Positions 22,510 to 34,147 are shown, counted from the stretch's first letter. The stretch is 64,000 bases of DNA from Luscinia megarhynchos (GCA_034336665.1 JAPFBE010000033.1:2852001-2916000), one strand, 5' to 3'. The notes: generated by a model from the sequence alone, not told the origin. Numbers and translations: made by a program.

Positions 22510-22994
22510 GCTGGGGGTGCTGCTCCGGAGAGTCTTGCTGGGGCATTGGGATCGGCTGCCCCTGGGGGGTTCGTAAAACAAGCCTTTCTTCCATCCCTTC
22601 CCGTCTCGGTCAAGTCCGCCATTACCACGTAGTCCCCGAGCTCGCACTGGAGCGCCCTCTGAAGCCACGGGGAATCATCGCACCTGCCCTGCCCACAGAG
22701 AGCTCGCCAGCGCCCGTGGCAGCTGTGACCATCACTACACCAAAGGGGAAAATGCCTGCGGCCGAGAAGGCTGTAACTGGGTTTCTGGTTGTTTTTTGTT
22801 GCTACCATAGTTGTTGTTGTTTGTTTGCCTTGTTGTATATGCAAGTAAAGAACTGTTATTCCTATTCTCATATCTTTGCATGAAAGCCCCTTAATTTCAA
22901 AATTAAAATAATCTTGAGGGAAGGGAGTAATATTCTCCATTCCAAGGGAGGCTTCTGCCTTCCTTAGCAGACACCTGTCTTTCAAACTAAGACA
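22510..22994 (+). mobile_element. Partial LTR, family E (ERVL-like)
   Basis: The second half matches the family E LTRs at 33516-34147 and 49821-58704. The shared parts include GTAAAGAACTGTTATTCCTA and the end CACCTGTCTTTCAAACTAAGACA-like region closing in CA at 22994. The 5' end is missing at the junction with a CR1 fragment. Confidence 0.55.
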
Positions 22995-23044
22995 CCTGTC
23001 CGCATGCTCATGTCATCCCTTCTCAAGTCCCTTGACTACGAAGT

Positions 23045-23815
23045 GCACGTATTATTTAAATTCTGAAAGTCAGTTGTTGCAGTCCCAGATATGAGTATAG
23101 AGTGGGAGAAGAAGTCATTGAGTGCAGGCCTCTGGAAAAAGACTTGGGGATTCTGGTGAATGAGAGGCTGGACGTGAGCCAACAGTGTCTGCTCGCAGCC
23201 CAGAAGACCAACCACATCCTGGGCTGCAGCAAAAGACATGCCCAGCAGGTCGAGGGAGGGGATTCTCCCCCTCTACTCTGCCCTTCTGAGACCCCACCTG
23301 GAGTACCGTGTCCAGGTCTGGGGTCCTCAGCACAAGAAAGATGCGGACCTGTTAGAGTGGGTCCAGAGGTGGCCACAAACATGATCAGAGGATTGGTGCT
23401 CCTCTCTCCTATGAAGACAGGCTGAGACATGGGATTGTCTAGCATGGACAGGAGAAGGCTTTGGAGAGATCTCATTGCAGCCTTCCAGTAACTAAAGGGG
23501 GTTTATAAAAAGGAGGGAGAGGGGCTCTTTATACAAGCAGATAGTGACAGGACAAGGGGCAATGGTTTTAAACTGAAAGAAGGCAGGTTTAGAGGAGATG
23601 TTAGGAAGAAATTCTTTACTCAAATGGTGATGAAGCACTGGAATAAATTGTCCTGAGATGTGGATGCTCTATCTCTGCAAGTGTTCAGAGCCAGGTTGGA
23701 TGGGACCTTGAGCAACCTGATCTAGTGAAAGGCACCCCCGCCCATGGCAGGGGAGAGTTGGAACTAAATGATCTTTAAGGTTCCTTCAAACCCAAACCAT
23801 TCTATGATTTTATGA
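23045..23815 (+). mobile_element. CR1 LINE copy, 5'-truncated
   Basis: This is CR1 reverse-transcriptase C-terminal and 3' UTR sequence ending in the family's ATTCTATGATTTTATG tail. The last 590 bp are about 98-99 percent the same as the inverted copy at 32473-33060. Shared oddities such as GAGGTGGCCACAAACATG indicate the same source lineage. The flanks of the two copies do not match, so separate insertions are more likely than a segmental duplication. Confidence 0.85.
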
Positions 23816-24453
23816 AGTAGTGTTTTATGAAATAAAATGTGACAAGCCTGAACCATTCTTCTTGGGCCAACAGAAATGTAGTTCAGATTTAAATGATGTT
23901 CTTTAATAAATTCCTTCAGCCATGATGGATATGAGGGAAGCAATAGGGGAAGAGAGAGGGTTAAAATCATTTCCCTGGTGTGAAGTGAGCTGTGAGAAAC
24001 AGGTCCCAACAGGCTGCCAGGTAAGTAATTATTTTTTCAGACTTAATCTTCCATCTCAGTTTACAGTTAAGCACATAATCCAATCCTTCTTGCTTTGATA
24101 TTTAGACCTCACTCTGAATCTTTTCTTTGTTCCACCAAAACCAGAAAAAAAAAAGAGTAAGACTGGGCTGAGAGATTCAGATATATGTATACCTTGTAGG
24201 TCTCTCTTCTCTTCTGGGAGAAGGTCAACTTGTGGTGTCATGGCACGGCTTGGGATGGTGTTAAATAGATCCAGGTACAGGACTTACTTCCCTGACCATG
24301 TATGACAGTCTAGATGAATAAATGAATCCCAACAATTTTTGGGAGACATCATTTTTGAGAATGCTAAGGAAACTGGGACTTTAGTTGCAGATGTTAGAAA
24401 TACAGTCCTCCTGGGGGTTATAAATGCCTTGGAAACGACTGGAATTTAGCAAG
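23816..24453. other. Intergenic stretch with no recognised feature
   Basis: I see no coding, RNA or repeat signal in this stretch. Confidence 0.45.
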
Positions 24454-24458
24454 ATAGT

Positions 24459-25107
24459 TGTCCTGGGTTGATGTTTTGACTGACTCCTCACCCTGCCCCC
24501 CTTGGCCATGAAGCTGTCTGCTCCCGGGGGAGGGGCCGCCTGGGCTCTGCTCTGCGGAATGGCCTTGGTTTGCCGCGGGCTTGGCTTGGGGGGGGGGGGG
24601 GGGAATCGAGCGGCTGCGCGCTTGGCTCTGGCTGCTGCTGCGGGTGGCTATCGCTGCTGTGGTGGTGGCTCGTGGCCTGGTTTGTGAGTTAGCTGTTTTT
24701 TTGCTTGATTTTTTTTTGACTTTATATTGCTTGAATTATTTGGTTTAGCTCGCTGCTGTTTAAGGCTTGCTGGCTATTCCGGCTGTTTTTTTCTTTCTCT
24801 CTCTCCCCCTCTCCCTTCTCCCCCTCACCCCCGAGGATTCAGCACCAGCTCCGGAGGAACCCTGCGGCCTGCCGCTGGACACCGGCCAGAGAAGCGTTTC
24901 GCCCTTCTAGTGAAGATCAAAGCGTCCAAGTTTCTCTCTCTCGGTGAAAACTTTTTTGTCACCTGGGTCTGTGCTGGGAAGTGTTTCTCTTGTATGTGTT
25001 AATAAATAGGTTTTTTCCACTTTTCCCCCTGAGTGAAATTTTTTTTTCTTATTTCCTGGGAAGCTCTTCTGGGGGTTTTTTTCCCTAAGTTTGTCCAAAC
25101 TTGGACA
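24459..25107 (+). mobile_element. Solo LTR, family I, copy 2
   Basis: This 649-bp LTR begins TGTCCTGGG and ends CTTGGACA, with a perfect 5-bp target duplication ATAGT at 24454-24458 and 25108-25112. An AATAAATAGG poly(A) signal lies near 25001 in plus sense. It matches 18703-19345 and 42249-42864 around the signal. It contains a 16-base G run at 24588-24603. Confidence 0.85.
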
Positions 25108-25199
25108 ATAGTGATGGAAACCAGACACTTCTAATCTGAGTTTCAAAAATGAGCTGGTCATTTATGGGTGAGCAGCAGGATGTGTCCCCCAGCGAGTCC

Positions 25200-25328
25200 C
25201 CAGAACCATAGAATCCTAGAATCATGGAATGATTTGGGTTGGAAGGAATTGTAAAGATCCCTGTCAGGGGCAGGGACATCTTCCACTAGACCAGGTTGCT
25301 CGAAGCCTCATCCAACCTGGCTTTGGTA
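25200..25328 (-). mobile_element. CR1 LINE 3'-end fragment
   Basis: This is an antisense CR1 3' end with the ATAGAATCCTAGAATCAT tail and the CACTAGACCAGGTTGCTCG segment. It is heavily 5'-truncated. Confidence 0.8.
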
Positions 25329-26030
25329 GGAGTTGCCATGTAGGATTTATGGGGAGTATTTGTTGTGTGTGAAGTCATGTTGCTGCCACAGCAGGGACGG
25401 CCCTGAAGCCGTGAGCTCATTTTGCCATTTGAAAGAGCAAATTGAAATTAACCAAGAGGCAGAACTTCAGCTACATCAACTGGCTTCCACCTGCATCTAC
25501 ATTTGATATACCCCATAACCCTTTTGTACTGCCTACTCCTTCAGACAATAGATTAATGTAACTATTTTAGAACCAATATGGCCAGAAGTTTGGAGAATTA
25601 AACATTTTTTTATTGGCTGCAAAGTCATTGTACAAGTCTATCACCTCAAATATGAGCACGATAGAAAGAACTTGATATTCCTGAAGCAGACTATAAAAGC
25701 TTTATTGAATTCTAATTTGTAGTATGGGCTATAAATTGTTCAAGCCGCAGTGCTCATACCTATGTCATTGACACATTGGGCTAACCTTGAAGATGCTGTT
25801 TAATAAAGCAACTAACTCCGTGAGAGATCACTTTCAAGCACTTTATTATGGTTGTATTACGATGTCCACAGTCAATTGCCTTTGCTTTTAGCACGGAGAA
25901 GGGAGATGAGCTCTGTTAGGGATGGTAACTGGCAAATCACAGAGCCTTTACCTCAGAGGGGAAATACACAACAAGGTATGAGGGCACCACGTCCATCAGA
26001 GACTTTTGGGTTTTATTTTTGTCTGTTTGG
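25329..26030. other. MEX3C upstream intergenic region
   Basis: This is AT-rich sequence leading into the CpG-rich promoter. I see no conserved gene or repeat. It may hold upstream regulatory sequence, but nothing specific can be named. Confidence 0.4.
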
Positions 26031-26103
26031 GGCTCACCCCGTCTCACCGGACCTTAACTCACAGCACCCCACCGTCCCAGGGCTCACCGAAGCGCTGAGA
26101 CGG

Positions 26104-26170
26104 CGGGGACGAGGGCGGGGACGATGGCGGGGACGATGGCGGGGACGAGGGCGGGGACGAGGGCGGGGCC
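26104..26170. repeat. GC-rich 12-bp minisatellite in MEX3C promoter
   Basis: About five tandem units of a 12-bp motif close to GGGACGAGGGCG and GGGACGATGGCG. It lies about 270-330 bp upstream of the MEX3C start codon and contains repeated GGCGGGG boxes. Confidence 0.85.
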
Positions 26171-26382
26171 TCCCCACACCCCGCAGGCTCCGTCCACCCC
26201 TGGCACCGCCCAGGAACCGGCTCTGCTGCCCAATGGTGATTCGGCGAGTGCGGGGTGGGACCACCTCCTCCCCGCTGATCCTCCTATTCCAGCGCGGTCT
26301 GTGGTCCTTTCGCGAGGAGAGTTATGGGGCAAAAGGTGTGCTGAGAGTGCGGCTCTGGGGCCCGGGTCGTGCTCCTCACGGC

Positions 26383-26403
26383 ATGGCGGCTCCGCGCCGC
26401 TAG
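26383..26403 (+). promoter_or_regulatory. Six-codon upstream ORF in MEX3C 5' UTR
   Basis: ATGGCGGCTCCGCGCCGCTAG-length frame (21 bases, ending TAG at 26401-26403) starts in a good context (CGGC before ATGG). It ends 31 bases before the MEX3C ATG at 26435. It is out of frame with the main start and could reduce initiation at it. Confidence 0.4.
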
Positions 26404-26434
26404 GCCCTCCCCGGCCTGCGGTGCCTCCCCTGCC

Positions 26435-27023
26435 ATGCCGAGCAGTAGCGCCGCCGCGGCTTCCCGTGCCGCCGAGCTGCCGCGCCTCCCCCCTCATCCG
26501 CTGCCGCTGCTCCAGCAGCACATCTTCGGCCTCGGCTTCCGCGACCATTGCCTGCCCGCCAGAGGCAGCGGAATAATGGGGGTGGCCTGGCAGCGGGCGG
26601 GCTTGGCGCAGACGCCCAACTCTCTCGGGGAGCCGAGGCTTGGTGGAGCGGGGGAGGAGGCGGTGAGGGGCGAGGGAGATCTGGAGCTGGAGGAAGAAGA
26701 GGACGAAGAGGACCACCTGGCCGCGCTGCTGCTGCTCTCTACGTCTTCCTCGCTCTCCCAGCCTCTCCCGCTCCTGCCGGCGTTGGGATCCGTTCTGCTC
26801 TCGCCCGCTCTCGATGAGCAGGAGACAGCGGCGGGGGCCCACGATCCTGAGGGCATGATGGCGGCAATGCTGTCCCACGCTTACGGCGGCGGTCTGAGTG
26901 GCGGTGGTGCGGTGGGCCTCAGCGGCGAGCAGACGACGCTGCTCCGCGGAAAGAGCGTCAACACCACCGAGTGCGTTCCCGTGCCCAGCTCTGAGCATGT
27001 GGCTGAGATCGTGGGCCGCCAGG
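26435..27023 (+). CDS. MEX3C: MEX3C coding exon 1 (RNA-binding E3 ligase, N-terminus)
   Basis: MEX3C is a cytoplasmic RNA-binding ubiquitin ligase that binds mRNA through two KH domains and acts on RNA decay through its RING domain. Exon 1 starts at the ATG at 26435 (MPSSS, matching the family's MPS start). It encodes 196 codons: a low-complexity N-terminus, an acidic stretch ([12 protein letters not shown]), the conserved [10 protein letters not shown] motif, and [31 protein letters not shown] sequence leading into KH1. It ends at a GTGAGT donor (27024) in phase 1, splitting a Gly codon. The N-terminus is shorter than in human MEX3C, mainly in low-complexity sequence. Confidence 0.9.
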
Positions 27024-27130
27024 GTGAGTGGAGGACTGGATGGTGTGTGGGGCGGCCTGGGCCTGCTGTCCTCCGGAGTTCGTGGCAGGCCTCTCCCCGC
27101 ATGCCCCTGGGGCGTGCCCCTTTGGGGCCG

Positions 27131-29072
27131 GCTGCAGGAGCCCCTGGCCTCGGTAGTAGCTTTATGCCCTCTGGGGATGACCTCTCCCTCTCAGACCCCG
27201 GCTTCCCCATGGGGGATAGGATGCTGGCACCAGGCCAGCTCTGCTTGAGAAGGCGAGAGCAAGGACTGGATTAGCTCAGATCTTCCATTTGTGTTCATCT
27301 GAGCTGTAAAACGCAGTGACTACTCTGGCAACGTACAGGTAAGTGCTGGTATAGGCTTTGTTCTTTAGTGACACTTGGCTCGTGGTCTTTAGTGAGAAGC
27401 TGCCTTTCACTGTAGGAACTTAGTACTATGTTTTACAAAGATTTTGAGTGAAGGGCTTTAATTTGCCTTGGAGAGCAAAGTATGGGCTGACACTGTTGCT
27501 GCAGCTTTTCATGGTGCTCACCGATTACAAAGACCCAAGGAGTCAACGAGATGGAGAAAGGAGCCATGTTTAGCCCTCCTCTGTGTGAAAGCCCTTGTCT
27601 TTTTGTTCAGGTTATGGTTTCCTATTGATTGCTGTTGCTACACTCGGTGGGTCTCTATTATGTCATTAGGTTGAGGTCATATCAGTGATGTTACCTTAAT
27701 TTTGTGCCTTTCATGTGGTCTTGTGGGAGCAGTGCTTAGAGGAGTTAGAAAAGATGTTTTGCACCAGCTTTCTAGTGGTGAACCTAATTTTAAAACCCCT
27801 TTTTATATATTGAGAGAAGCACTGAGCAGTGTCAAGTGTAGGTGTGGAAATGCAGACAATGAAGTTGCAACTCTCTCTTCCCTTTCTGTGTTATTTTTTA
27901 TTGTTTTGGGGGTGGTGTGTCTCATTTGCTGCTGAGCTCTGATAATGAGCAGTTATGCTGCCTGGTCTCTCTCCCCCAGTATGACTTTGGATTGTTTTTT
28001 TTCCCTTGAATATGGAAGAAATTGTAAGATTGGTCTAAACCAATGTGCTACTAAAGAAAGGCCCACTGAGCACCAATGCTTAGACGGACTTGTTTTCTCT
28101 TTCTACATTTATTTTAGGTTTTGAGCAGTTAAGGGTGGGGTTTTTGCTGTATGTGTCAAAGGTGAATAGAAGGCTGTGCAGCAGAAATTTGGTGGTAGCT
28201 TTCTCTGATACAGACAAGTCTGTTCTGTTCAAGCAGAAAATATCCAAGAAATGGTGTTTCAATGTCTTAAGACTTCATGTGTCACTGGGGATGGTGGGCA
28301 GAGGAGAGGGGGATGGGTGGAAAACAGAACTGAAAACCGTGATTGCTACAGTCCTCTAAAGGAGAAATAGAAACTATTTGGCTTCACGAACTGATTAGGC
28401 TGCCATGTTTATTCTCCACCAGATCAGGACTGTTCTCTGTAGTATATTTTTCTGTACTTCAAGTCACTTAAAGACAAGATAATGGGTTTGCATAAAAATA
28501 GGATCATTGTTCCTGAGTGTTCATTTGCTGCTTCTGCTTTTATTTTTCATCTGGTGTCACACTGTTTGGCTTGTGATAAAATATTTAGCCTTGATGAGGA
28601 GGGATTTTATAAGACAAAGAATTAGGGCTACAAAAGAGGAAAGGAGCAGGAGTGGAGGGAGAGCTAAAAAACTTGTTACCAAATATACTTGCATGAAGCT
28701 TTGTGCAAGGACGCCCTTCAAAATTCTCATTCATGGGAGACATGCTTAAAGACTGCCTTATGTAAGTTGTATTAGTTCCACTAAATATTTGTCAAACGTC
28801 TTAAGACGTACTAGTCCTTGCATCCCCTTTTATGGTCCAGAACTGTGCTGGCTCATTGCATAGGTTAGAGGCTCTTGCTTTCTCATCCACTTGCTTTGCG
28901 TGTGTTTGTGCCCTAGCCCATAAAGTGTTGTCAGCTGTAGTGCAGCTTGGTCTGCCTTAAGCAAGGCTGGTCAGAGCTGCATCCTTCACAGATTATTCTG
29001 CTCTTTGTAAAAATGAAGATGCATATTCTCTTCCTAGCAGACATCCTAACCAGCCGGTTATATTATCATACT
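27131..29072. other. Intron stretch with no recognised element
   Basis: This is proximal intron sequence without repeat or coding signatures that I recognise. Regulatory elements cannot be excluded. Confidence 0.5.
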
Positions 29073-31925
29073 TTCCACTAGACCAGGTTGTGCAAAGCCC
29101 CATCCAACCTGGCCTTGAACACTTCCAAGGATGGGGCATCCACAGCTGCTCTGGGCAACCTGTCCCAGTACCTCACCATCCTCACAGGAAAGAATTTCTT
29201 CCTAATATCTAATCTAAACCTACTCTGCTTGGATCCATTCCCCCTTGTTCTGTCACTACACGCTCTTGTAAATAGTCTCTTTCCATCTTTCTTGTAGGCT
29301 CCCTTCAGGTACTGGAAGGCCACAATTAGGTCACCCCAAAGCCTTCTCTTTTCCAGGCTCAACAATCCCAATTCTCCTAGCTTTTCCGCATAGGAGAGAT
29401 ACTTCATCCCTATAATCTTGGTGGCCTCCTCTGGACTCCAACAGGTCAATGTCCTTCCTGTGCTGGGGACCCAGAGCTGTATGTAGCACTGCAGGTGGGG
29501 TTTCATGAGAGTGGCGGAGAGGGACAGAATCACCTCTCTTGCCTTGCTGCCCACACTGCTTTTGATGCAGCTCAGCATACAATTGGCTTTCTGGGCTGTA
29601 AGTGCACATTGCCAGCTCATGTCCAGCCTCTCATCCACCAGCACCAACAAGTCCTTCTCAGCAGGGCTGCTCTTGATCTCTTCATCCCCCAGCCTGGATT
29701 GCCCTGACCCAGATGCAGGACCTTGCACTTGGTCCTGTTAAACCTCATGAGATTCCCATGGGCCCACTTGAGCTTGTCCAGGTCCCTCTGGATGGCATCC
29801 CATCCTTCAGGAGTGTCAACAGCACCATTCAGCTTGGTGTCATTTGCAAATTTGCTGAGGATGCACTCAATCCCTTTGTCTATGTCCTTAATAAAGATAT
29901 GAACTGTCCTCCTGGGTTGGTAGATGATATCAGGGAGCAGAATGGTCCCCCTGTTATCCAGGAGGAGGCAGTCAGAGAACTGCTGAGCTGCTTGGATGTT
30001 CATAAATCTATGGGACCAGATGGGATCCACCCCAGGGTGATGAGGGGGCTGGCAGACGAGCTTGCAAAGCCACTCTCCATCATTTACCAGCAATCCTGGC
30101 TCACTGGTGAGGTTCCAGATAACTGGAAGCTGGCCAATGTGATGCCCATTCACAAAAAGGATGGGAAGAAGGATCCTGGTAACTATAGGCCAGTTAACCT
30201 GACCTCAGTACCCAGTAACGTAATGGAACAGTTTATACTGAGTGCCATCACACAGCACTTAGAGGATGGCCAGGGTATCAGACCCAGCCAGCATGGGTTT
30301 AGGAGGGATAGGTCATGCTCGTTTTATGACCAAGTGACCCGCCTGGTGGATGCAGGAAAGACTGTGGATGTTGTGGACCTGGACTTCAACAAGGCCTTTG
30401 ACACTGTCTCCCACAGCATACTCCTGGAAAAGCTGTCAGCCCGTGGCTTGGACAGGAGCACTCTTGGCTGGGTTAAGAACTGGCTGGATGGCCGGGCCCG
30501 GAGAATGGTGGTGAATGGTGCTACATCCAGCTGGTGACCAGTCACCAGTGGTGTCCCTCAGGAATCTGTGCTGGGGCCAGTCTTGTCAATATTTTTATTG
30601 ATGACGTGGATGAGGGTATTGAGTCTTTCATTAGTAAATTTGCAGATGACACTAAGCTGGGAGCGTGTGTCGATCAGTTGGAAGGTAGGAGGGCTCTGCA
30701 GAGAGACCTGGAACAGTTGGCTGGATGGGCAGAGTCCAATAAGATGAAGTTTAATAAGTCCAAGTGCTGAGTCCTGCATTTTGGCCACAATAACCCCCTG
30801 CAACATTATAGGCTGGGACCAGTGTGGCTGAACAGTGCCCAGGCAGAAAGGGACCTGAGGAGTACTGGTTGACGGCCAACTGAACATGAGCCAGCAGTGT
30901 GCCCAGGTAGCCAAGAAGGCAAATGGAATCCTGGCCTGTATCAGGAATAGTGTGGCCAGCAGGATCAGGGAGGTCATTCTTCCCTGGTACTCAGCACTGG
31001 TGAGGCCACACCTTGAGTACTGTGTCCAGTTCTGGGCCCCTCAGTTTAGGAAGGATATTGAGATGCTTGAGCGTGTCCAGAGGAGAGCAACAAGGCTGGT
31101 GAGGGGCTTGGAACACAAACCCTGTGAGGAATGGCTGAGGGAGCTGGAATTGTTTAGCCTGGAGAAAAGGAGACTCAGAGGTGACCTTATCACTCTCTAC
31201 AACTTCCTTAGAGGTGGTTGTAGTCAGGTGGGGGTTGGTTTCTTTCACCAGGCAGCAACTAATAGGACGAGAGGATAGAGTCTCAAACCATGTCAAGGAA
31301 AAATTAGGTTGGATATTAGGAAAAAGTTTTTCATGGAAAGAGGGATAAAGCACTGGAATGGTCTGCCCGGGATGGTGGTAGAGTCACCATCCCTGGATGT
31401 GTTTAAAAAAAGACTGGATATGGCACTTGGTGTCATGGTCTAGTTGAGGTGTTAGGGCATGGGTTGGACTCGATGATCTTGAAGGTCTCTTCCAACCTAG
31501 TCATTCTGATTCTGTGATAGTAAATAACACTGATCCCAATACAGACCCCTGAGGGACACCACTTTTCACTGATGTCCATTGGGACTCTGAGCTGTTGACT
31601 GCTACCTTCTGGATTCAACTGTCCAACCAATTTCTTATCCATCTAACAGTCCACTCATCAAATCCATCTCTCTCTAATTTAGAGAGAAGGATGTTGTGTG
31701 GGACTGTGCACAGGCCTTACAGAAGTCCAGATAAATAACATCTGTAGCCCTTCCTTTGTTCACTGATGTAGTCACTTCACCATAGAAGGCCGCTAGGTTG
31801 GTCAGGCAGGACTTGCCCTTGGTAAAGCCATGCTGGCTGTCCTGAATCATCTCCTTGTCCTCCATATGCCTTAGCATAGCTTCTAGGAAGATCTGTTCCA
31901 TGATCTTCCCAGGATTATCTTGAAC
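29073..31925 (-). mobile_element. Outer CR1 LINE (minus), split by a nested CR1
   Basis: CR1 sequence on the minus strand occurs at 31518-31925 (reverse-transcriptase motifs [12 protein letters not shown] and VIYLDFCKA) and resumes at 29911-29073, from the [10 protein letters not shown] region to the 3' UTR. Between them lies a plus-strand CR1. The coding order runs on across the gap, so the two blocks are one interrupted element. It carries stops and shifts. Confidence 0.85.
29912..31517 (+). mobile_element. Inner CR1 LINE (plus) inserted in outer CR1
   Basis: This 5'-truncated CR1 of about 1.6 kb carries an open reverse-transcriptase block at about 29940-30537 with [28 protein letters not shown] and VVDLDFNKAFDTV motifs. 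It continues with broken frames to a 3' tail ending ATTCTGATTCTGTGAT. A Tyr/Phe-x-Asp-Asp box equivalent is near 30600 in a shifted frame. It is younger than the CR1 it splits. Confidence 0.85.
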
Positions 31926-32470
31926 TAATTCAAATAAGTTTTATGCCAGACTCCTCTGTACTGCAGTATTTTAATATCTAATTATATAAGGGTGATGAGA
32001 TTGAAATGCTACTTCTGATAGATTTCCACCAAGATTAAGTTTATATTCTTTCTGTTGCTGTCTGATGTATAAAAAGAACTTGAAATGTCTGCAGTCTAAA
32101 AACATCAGCTCTGAAATACCAGGATTGCTGAGTAGTTATAACACTAACCCAGGACATTTTGCTTGAGACCTCACTACTTTTTCTGAGAGCATATTTTATG
32201 TAAGTCCTAACTGAAAAAGTAATGATAACCAGAATTCCACAGTATTTTTTATCTGAATTTAATTTTTTGCACAGTGGAAGAGAATCTCTAGATACTTTAA
32301 CAGACCAAAGGAGCTTCTTGAGTCCTAAGCAAGCTGTAAACAAGCAAAGACCTTATGGTGCACACATTTAACATTTTTTCAATTGTTTGTGAGTTTCAGA
32401 AATAAATTTAGCACTTAAGGTAGTGAAGTGGTGTTCCCACAGCCCTGCTCTAGGTTGCTGGATTCCAGAT
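31926..32470. other. Intron stretch with no recognised element
   Basis: Ordinary AT-rich intron sequence lies between the nested CR1 pair and the next CR1. Confidence 0.5.
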
Positions 32471-32472
32471 TA

Positions 32473-33060
32473 GAATCATAGAATGGTTTGGGTTAGAAAA
32501 GACCTTAAAGATCATTTAGTTCCAACCCTCCCCTGCCATGGGCGGGGGTACCTTTCACTAGATCAGGTTGCTCAAGGTCCCATCCAACCTGGCTTTGAAC
32601 ACTTGCAGAGATAGAGAATCCACATCTCAGGACAATTTGTTCCAGTGCTTCATCACCATTTGAGTAAAGAATTTCTTCCTAACATCTCCTCTAAACTTGC
32701 CTTCTTTCAGTTTAAAACCATTGCCCCTTGTCCTGTCACTATCTGCTTGTATAAAGAGCCCCTCTCCCTCCTTTTTATAAACCCCCTTTAGTTACTGGAA
32801 GGCTGCAATGAGATCTCTCCAAAGCCTTCTCCTGTCCATGCTAGACAATCCCATGTCTCAGCCTGTCTTCATAGGAGAGAGGAGCACCAATCCTCTGATC
32901 ATGTTTGTGGCCACCTCTGGACCCACTCTAACAGGTCCGCATCTTTCTTGTGCTGAGGACCCCAGACCTGGACACGGTACTCCAGGTAGGGTCTCAGAAG
33001 GGCAGAGTAGAGGGGGAGAATCCCCTCCCTCGACCTGCTGGGCATGTCTTTTGCTGCAAC
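32473..33060 (-). mobile_element. CR1 LINE copy, inverted near-twin of 23045-23815
   Basis: This minus-strand CR1 3' portion ends in ATAGAATGGTTTGGG at 32473. It matches the plus-strand copy at 23228-23815 with only a handful of differences. It breaks off at 33060-33066 into unrelated sequence. Confidence 0.85.
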
Positions 33061-33510
33061 CCAGGGTCTTGTGTGGGCATTTTTGCTGGTAGCTGTGCAC
33101 AGATGTGGGATGCCACAGCTATAGAAGGTGTGGAGTGCTTGAAATTTACCTTGTGGTTGATAGTTGAAACTATATTGGAGGTTGCCGGGGTACTGTGACA
33201 GTAGTTTGTTGCAGTAATAAAGCAGACGAGACTCAGTTTCTTCATGCAGAAAAGCCAATTCTTAATTCACATAACTCATTTTTATAGTTTTCACAGATCT
33301 CATGTTCAAATCCAATTGGCTAGCAATTTTCTTGCTACTCAATGCATTGGTCGGTAAATGGCCAGGGTGTATGTCTGTCAGATCTCTTTATTTTTGGTTA
33401 GATTATATATTTTGTTCACTGATTCTCATGGGACAGATTTCTTGTTTATGCAGGTGCAAACTTATTTTTCTTACCAGAATACGTTGTTATGTTTGACTGA
33501 CTTTTTATTC
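33061..33510 (-). mobile_element. Possible LTR fragment
   Basis: On the minus strand a TATA-like CTATAAAAATGAG near 33290 is followed by a TTTATTACTGCAAC segment near 33220 that resembles an LTR R region. No clear ends or duplication were found. Confidence 0.3.
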
Positions 33511-33515
33511 CTCTG

Positions 33516-34147
33516 TGTTAAGGGTTGAGTGTTTTTCTATTACTGTGTCAATTTAAAAAATTTTTCGCATTATCATGCCAATGGAGCTGGCCGGGTCATG
33601 CCCAGGACCTTTTGATGACATTGAACAAAAGGGGTAGTTGGGAACTGGGCTGGCGGAGGGGCCAGAACTCAGGAGAGCCAGACCCTCTGTGATCACCTGC
33701 CCCGCATCTGCCCCGTTCCAGCCTCCTGCCTCTGCGGACACAGCTGATCACCCGGACACAACGGTAAGCGAGGAGCTGCCTACTCCAGCCGCTCCCACGC
33801 AAGACTGGCGTGGCCGCTGCCGCGCTTCCCGCCTGCGCTCTCGCCTCTCCGCGGCCGCCGGGCTTTGTTTGTCTGGAGCACCGGGACCGAGGGCAGAGAG
33901 AGTGTGCCCACAGCTAAAGAAAGAACTGGGACTGAGTTATCTGTTCTGTGTTGTTACAACTGCTGTTGTTTCTGTTTGTACGGTTAGATATATTAGTAAA
34001 GGAGCTGTTATTCCTACCCCCTTATCTCTGCCTCAAAGTCTTGAATTCAGACATTTATAATACTTGGGGGGGGACTGGATTAAAGTCTCTACTTCAAAGG
34101 AAAAATTCTGCCTTTATTGGCAGACACCTGTCCTTCAAACCCGGACA
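33516..34147 (+). mobile_element. Solo LTR, family E (ERVL-like)
   Basis: This 632-bp LTR runs TGTTAAGGG to CCCGGACA with a perfect 5-bp target duplication CTCTG at 33511-33515 and 34148-34152. It matches, in the opposite sense, the LTR attached to ERVL-type pol at 37562-38277, which assigns the family. A GC-rich block lies in its middle. Confidence 0.85.

Larger units (their letters stand above)
26031..27130 (+). promoter_or_regulatory. MEX3C: CpG-rich promoter and first-exon island of MEX3C
   Basis: The region is markedly GC- and CpG-rich compared with its flanks and includes the presumed 5' UTR, all of coding exon 1 and the start of the intron. No TATA box is evident, as usual for a broad CpG-island promoter. 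GGGCGG-type Sp1-like boxes occur in the minisatellite at 26104-26170. The transcription start is not determined. Confidence 0.65.

Noticed and set aside
25852..27274. Several long open frames on both strands over the MEX3C first exon
   Set aside because: GC-rich DNA lacks stop codons by chance. Only the frame from 26435 matches a protein family and joins exon 2 in phase.
29713..30537. A 274-codon frame as a host gene
   Set aside because: Its C-terminal 200 residues are CR1 reverse transcriptase. The first part is chance reading of the outer CR1 on the wrong strand.
23228..33060. The inverted CR1 twins as one segmental inverted duplication
   Set aside because: Sequences on both sides of each copy do not match, and the 5' truncation points differ, so separate insertions of one young subfamily fit better.
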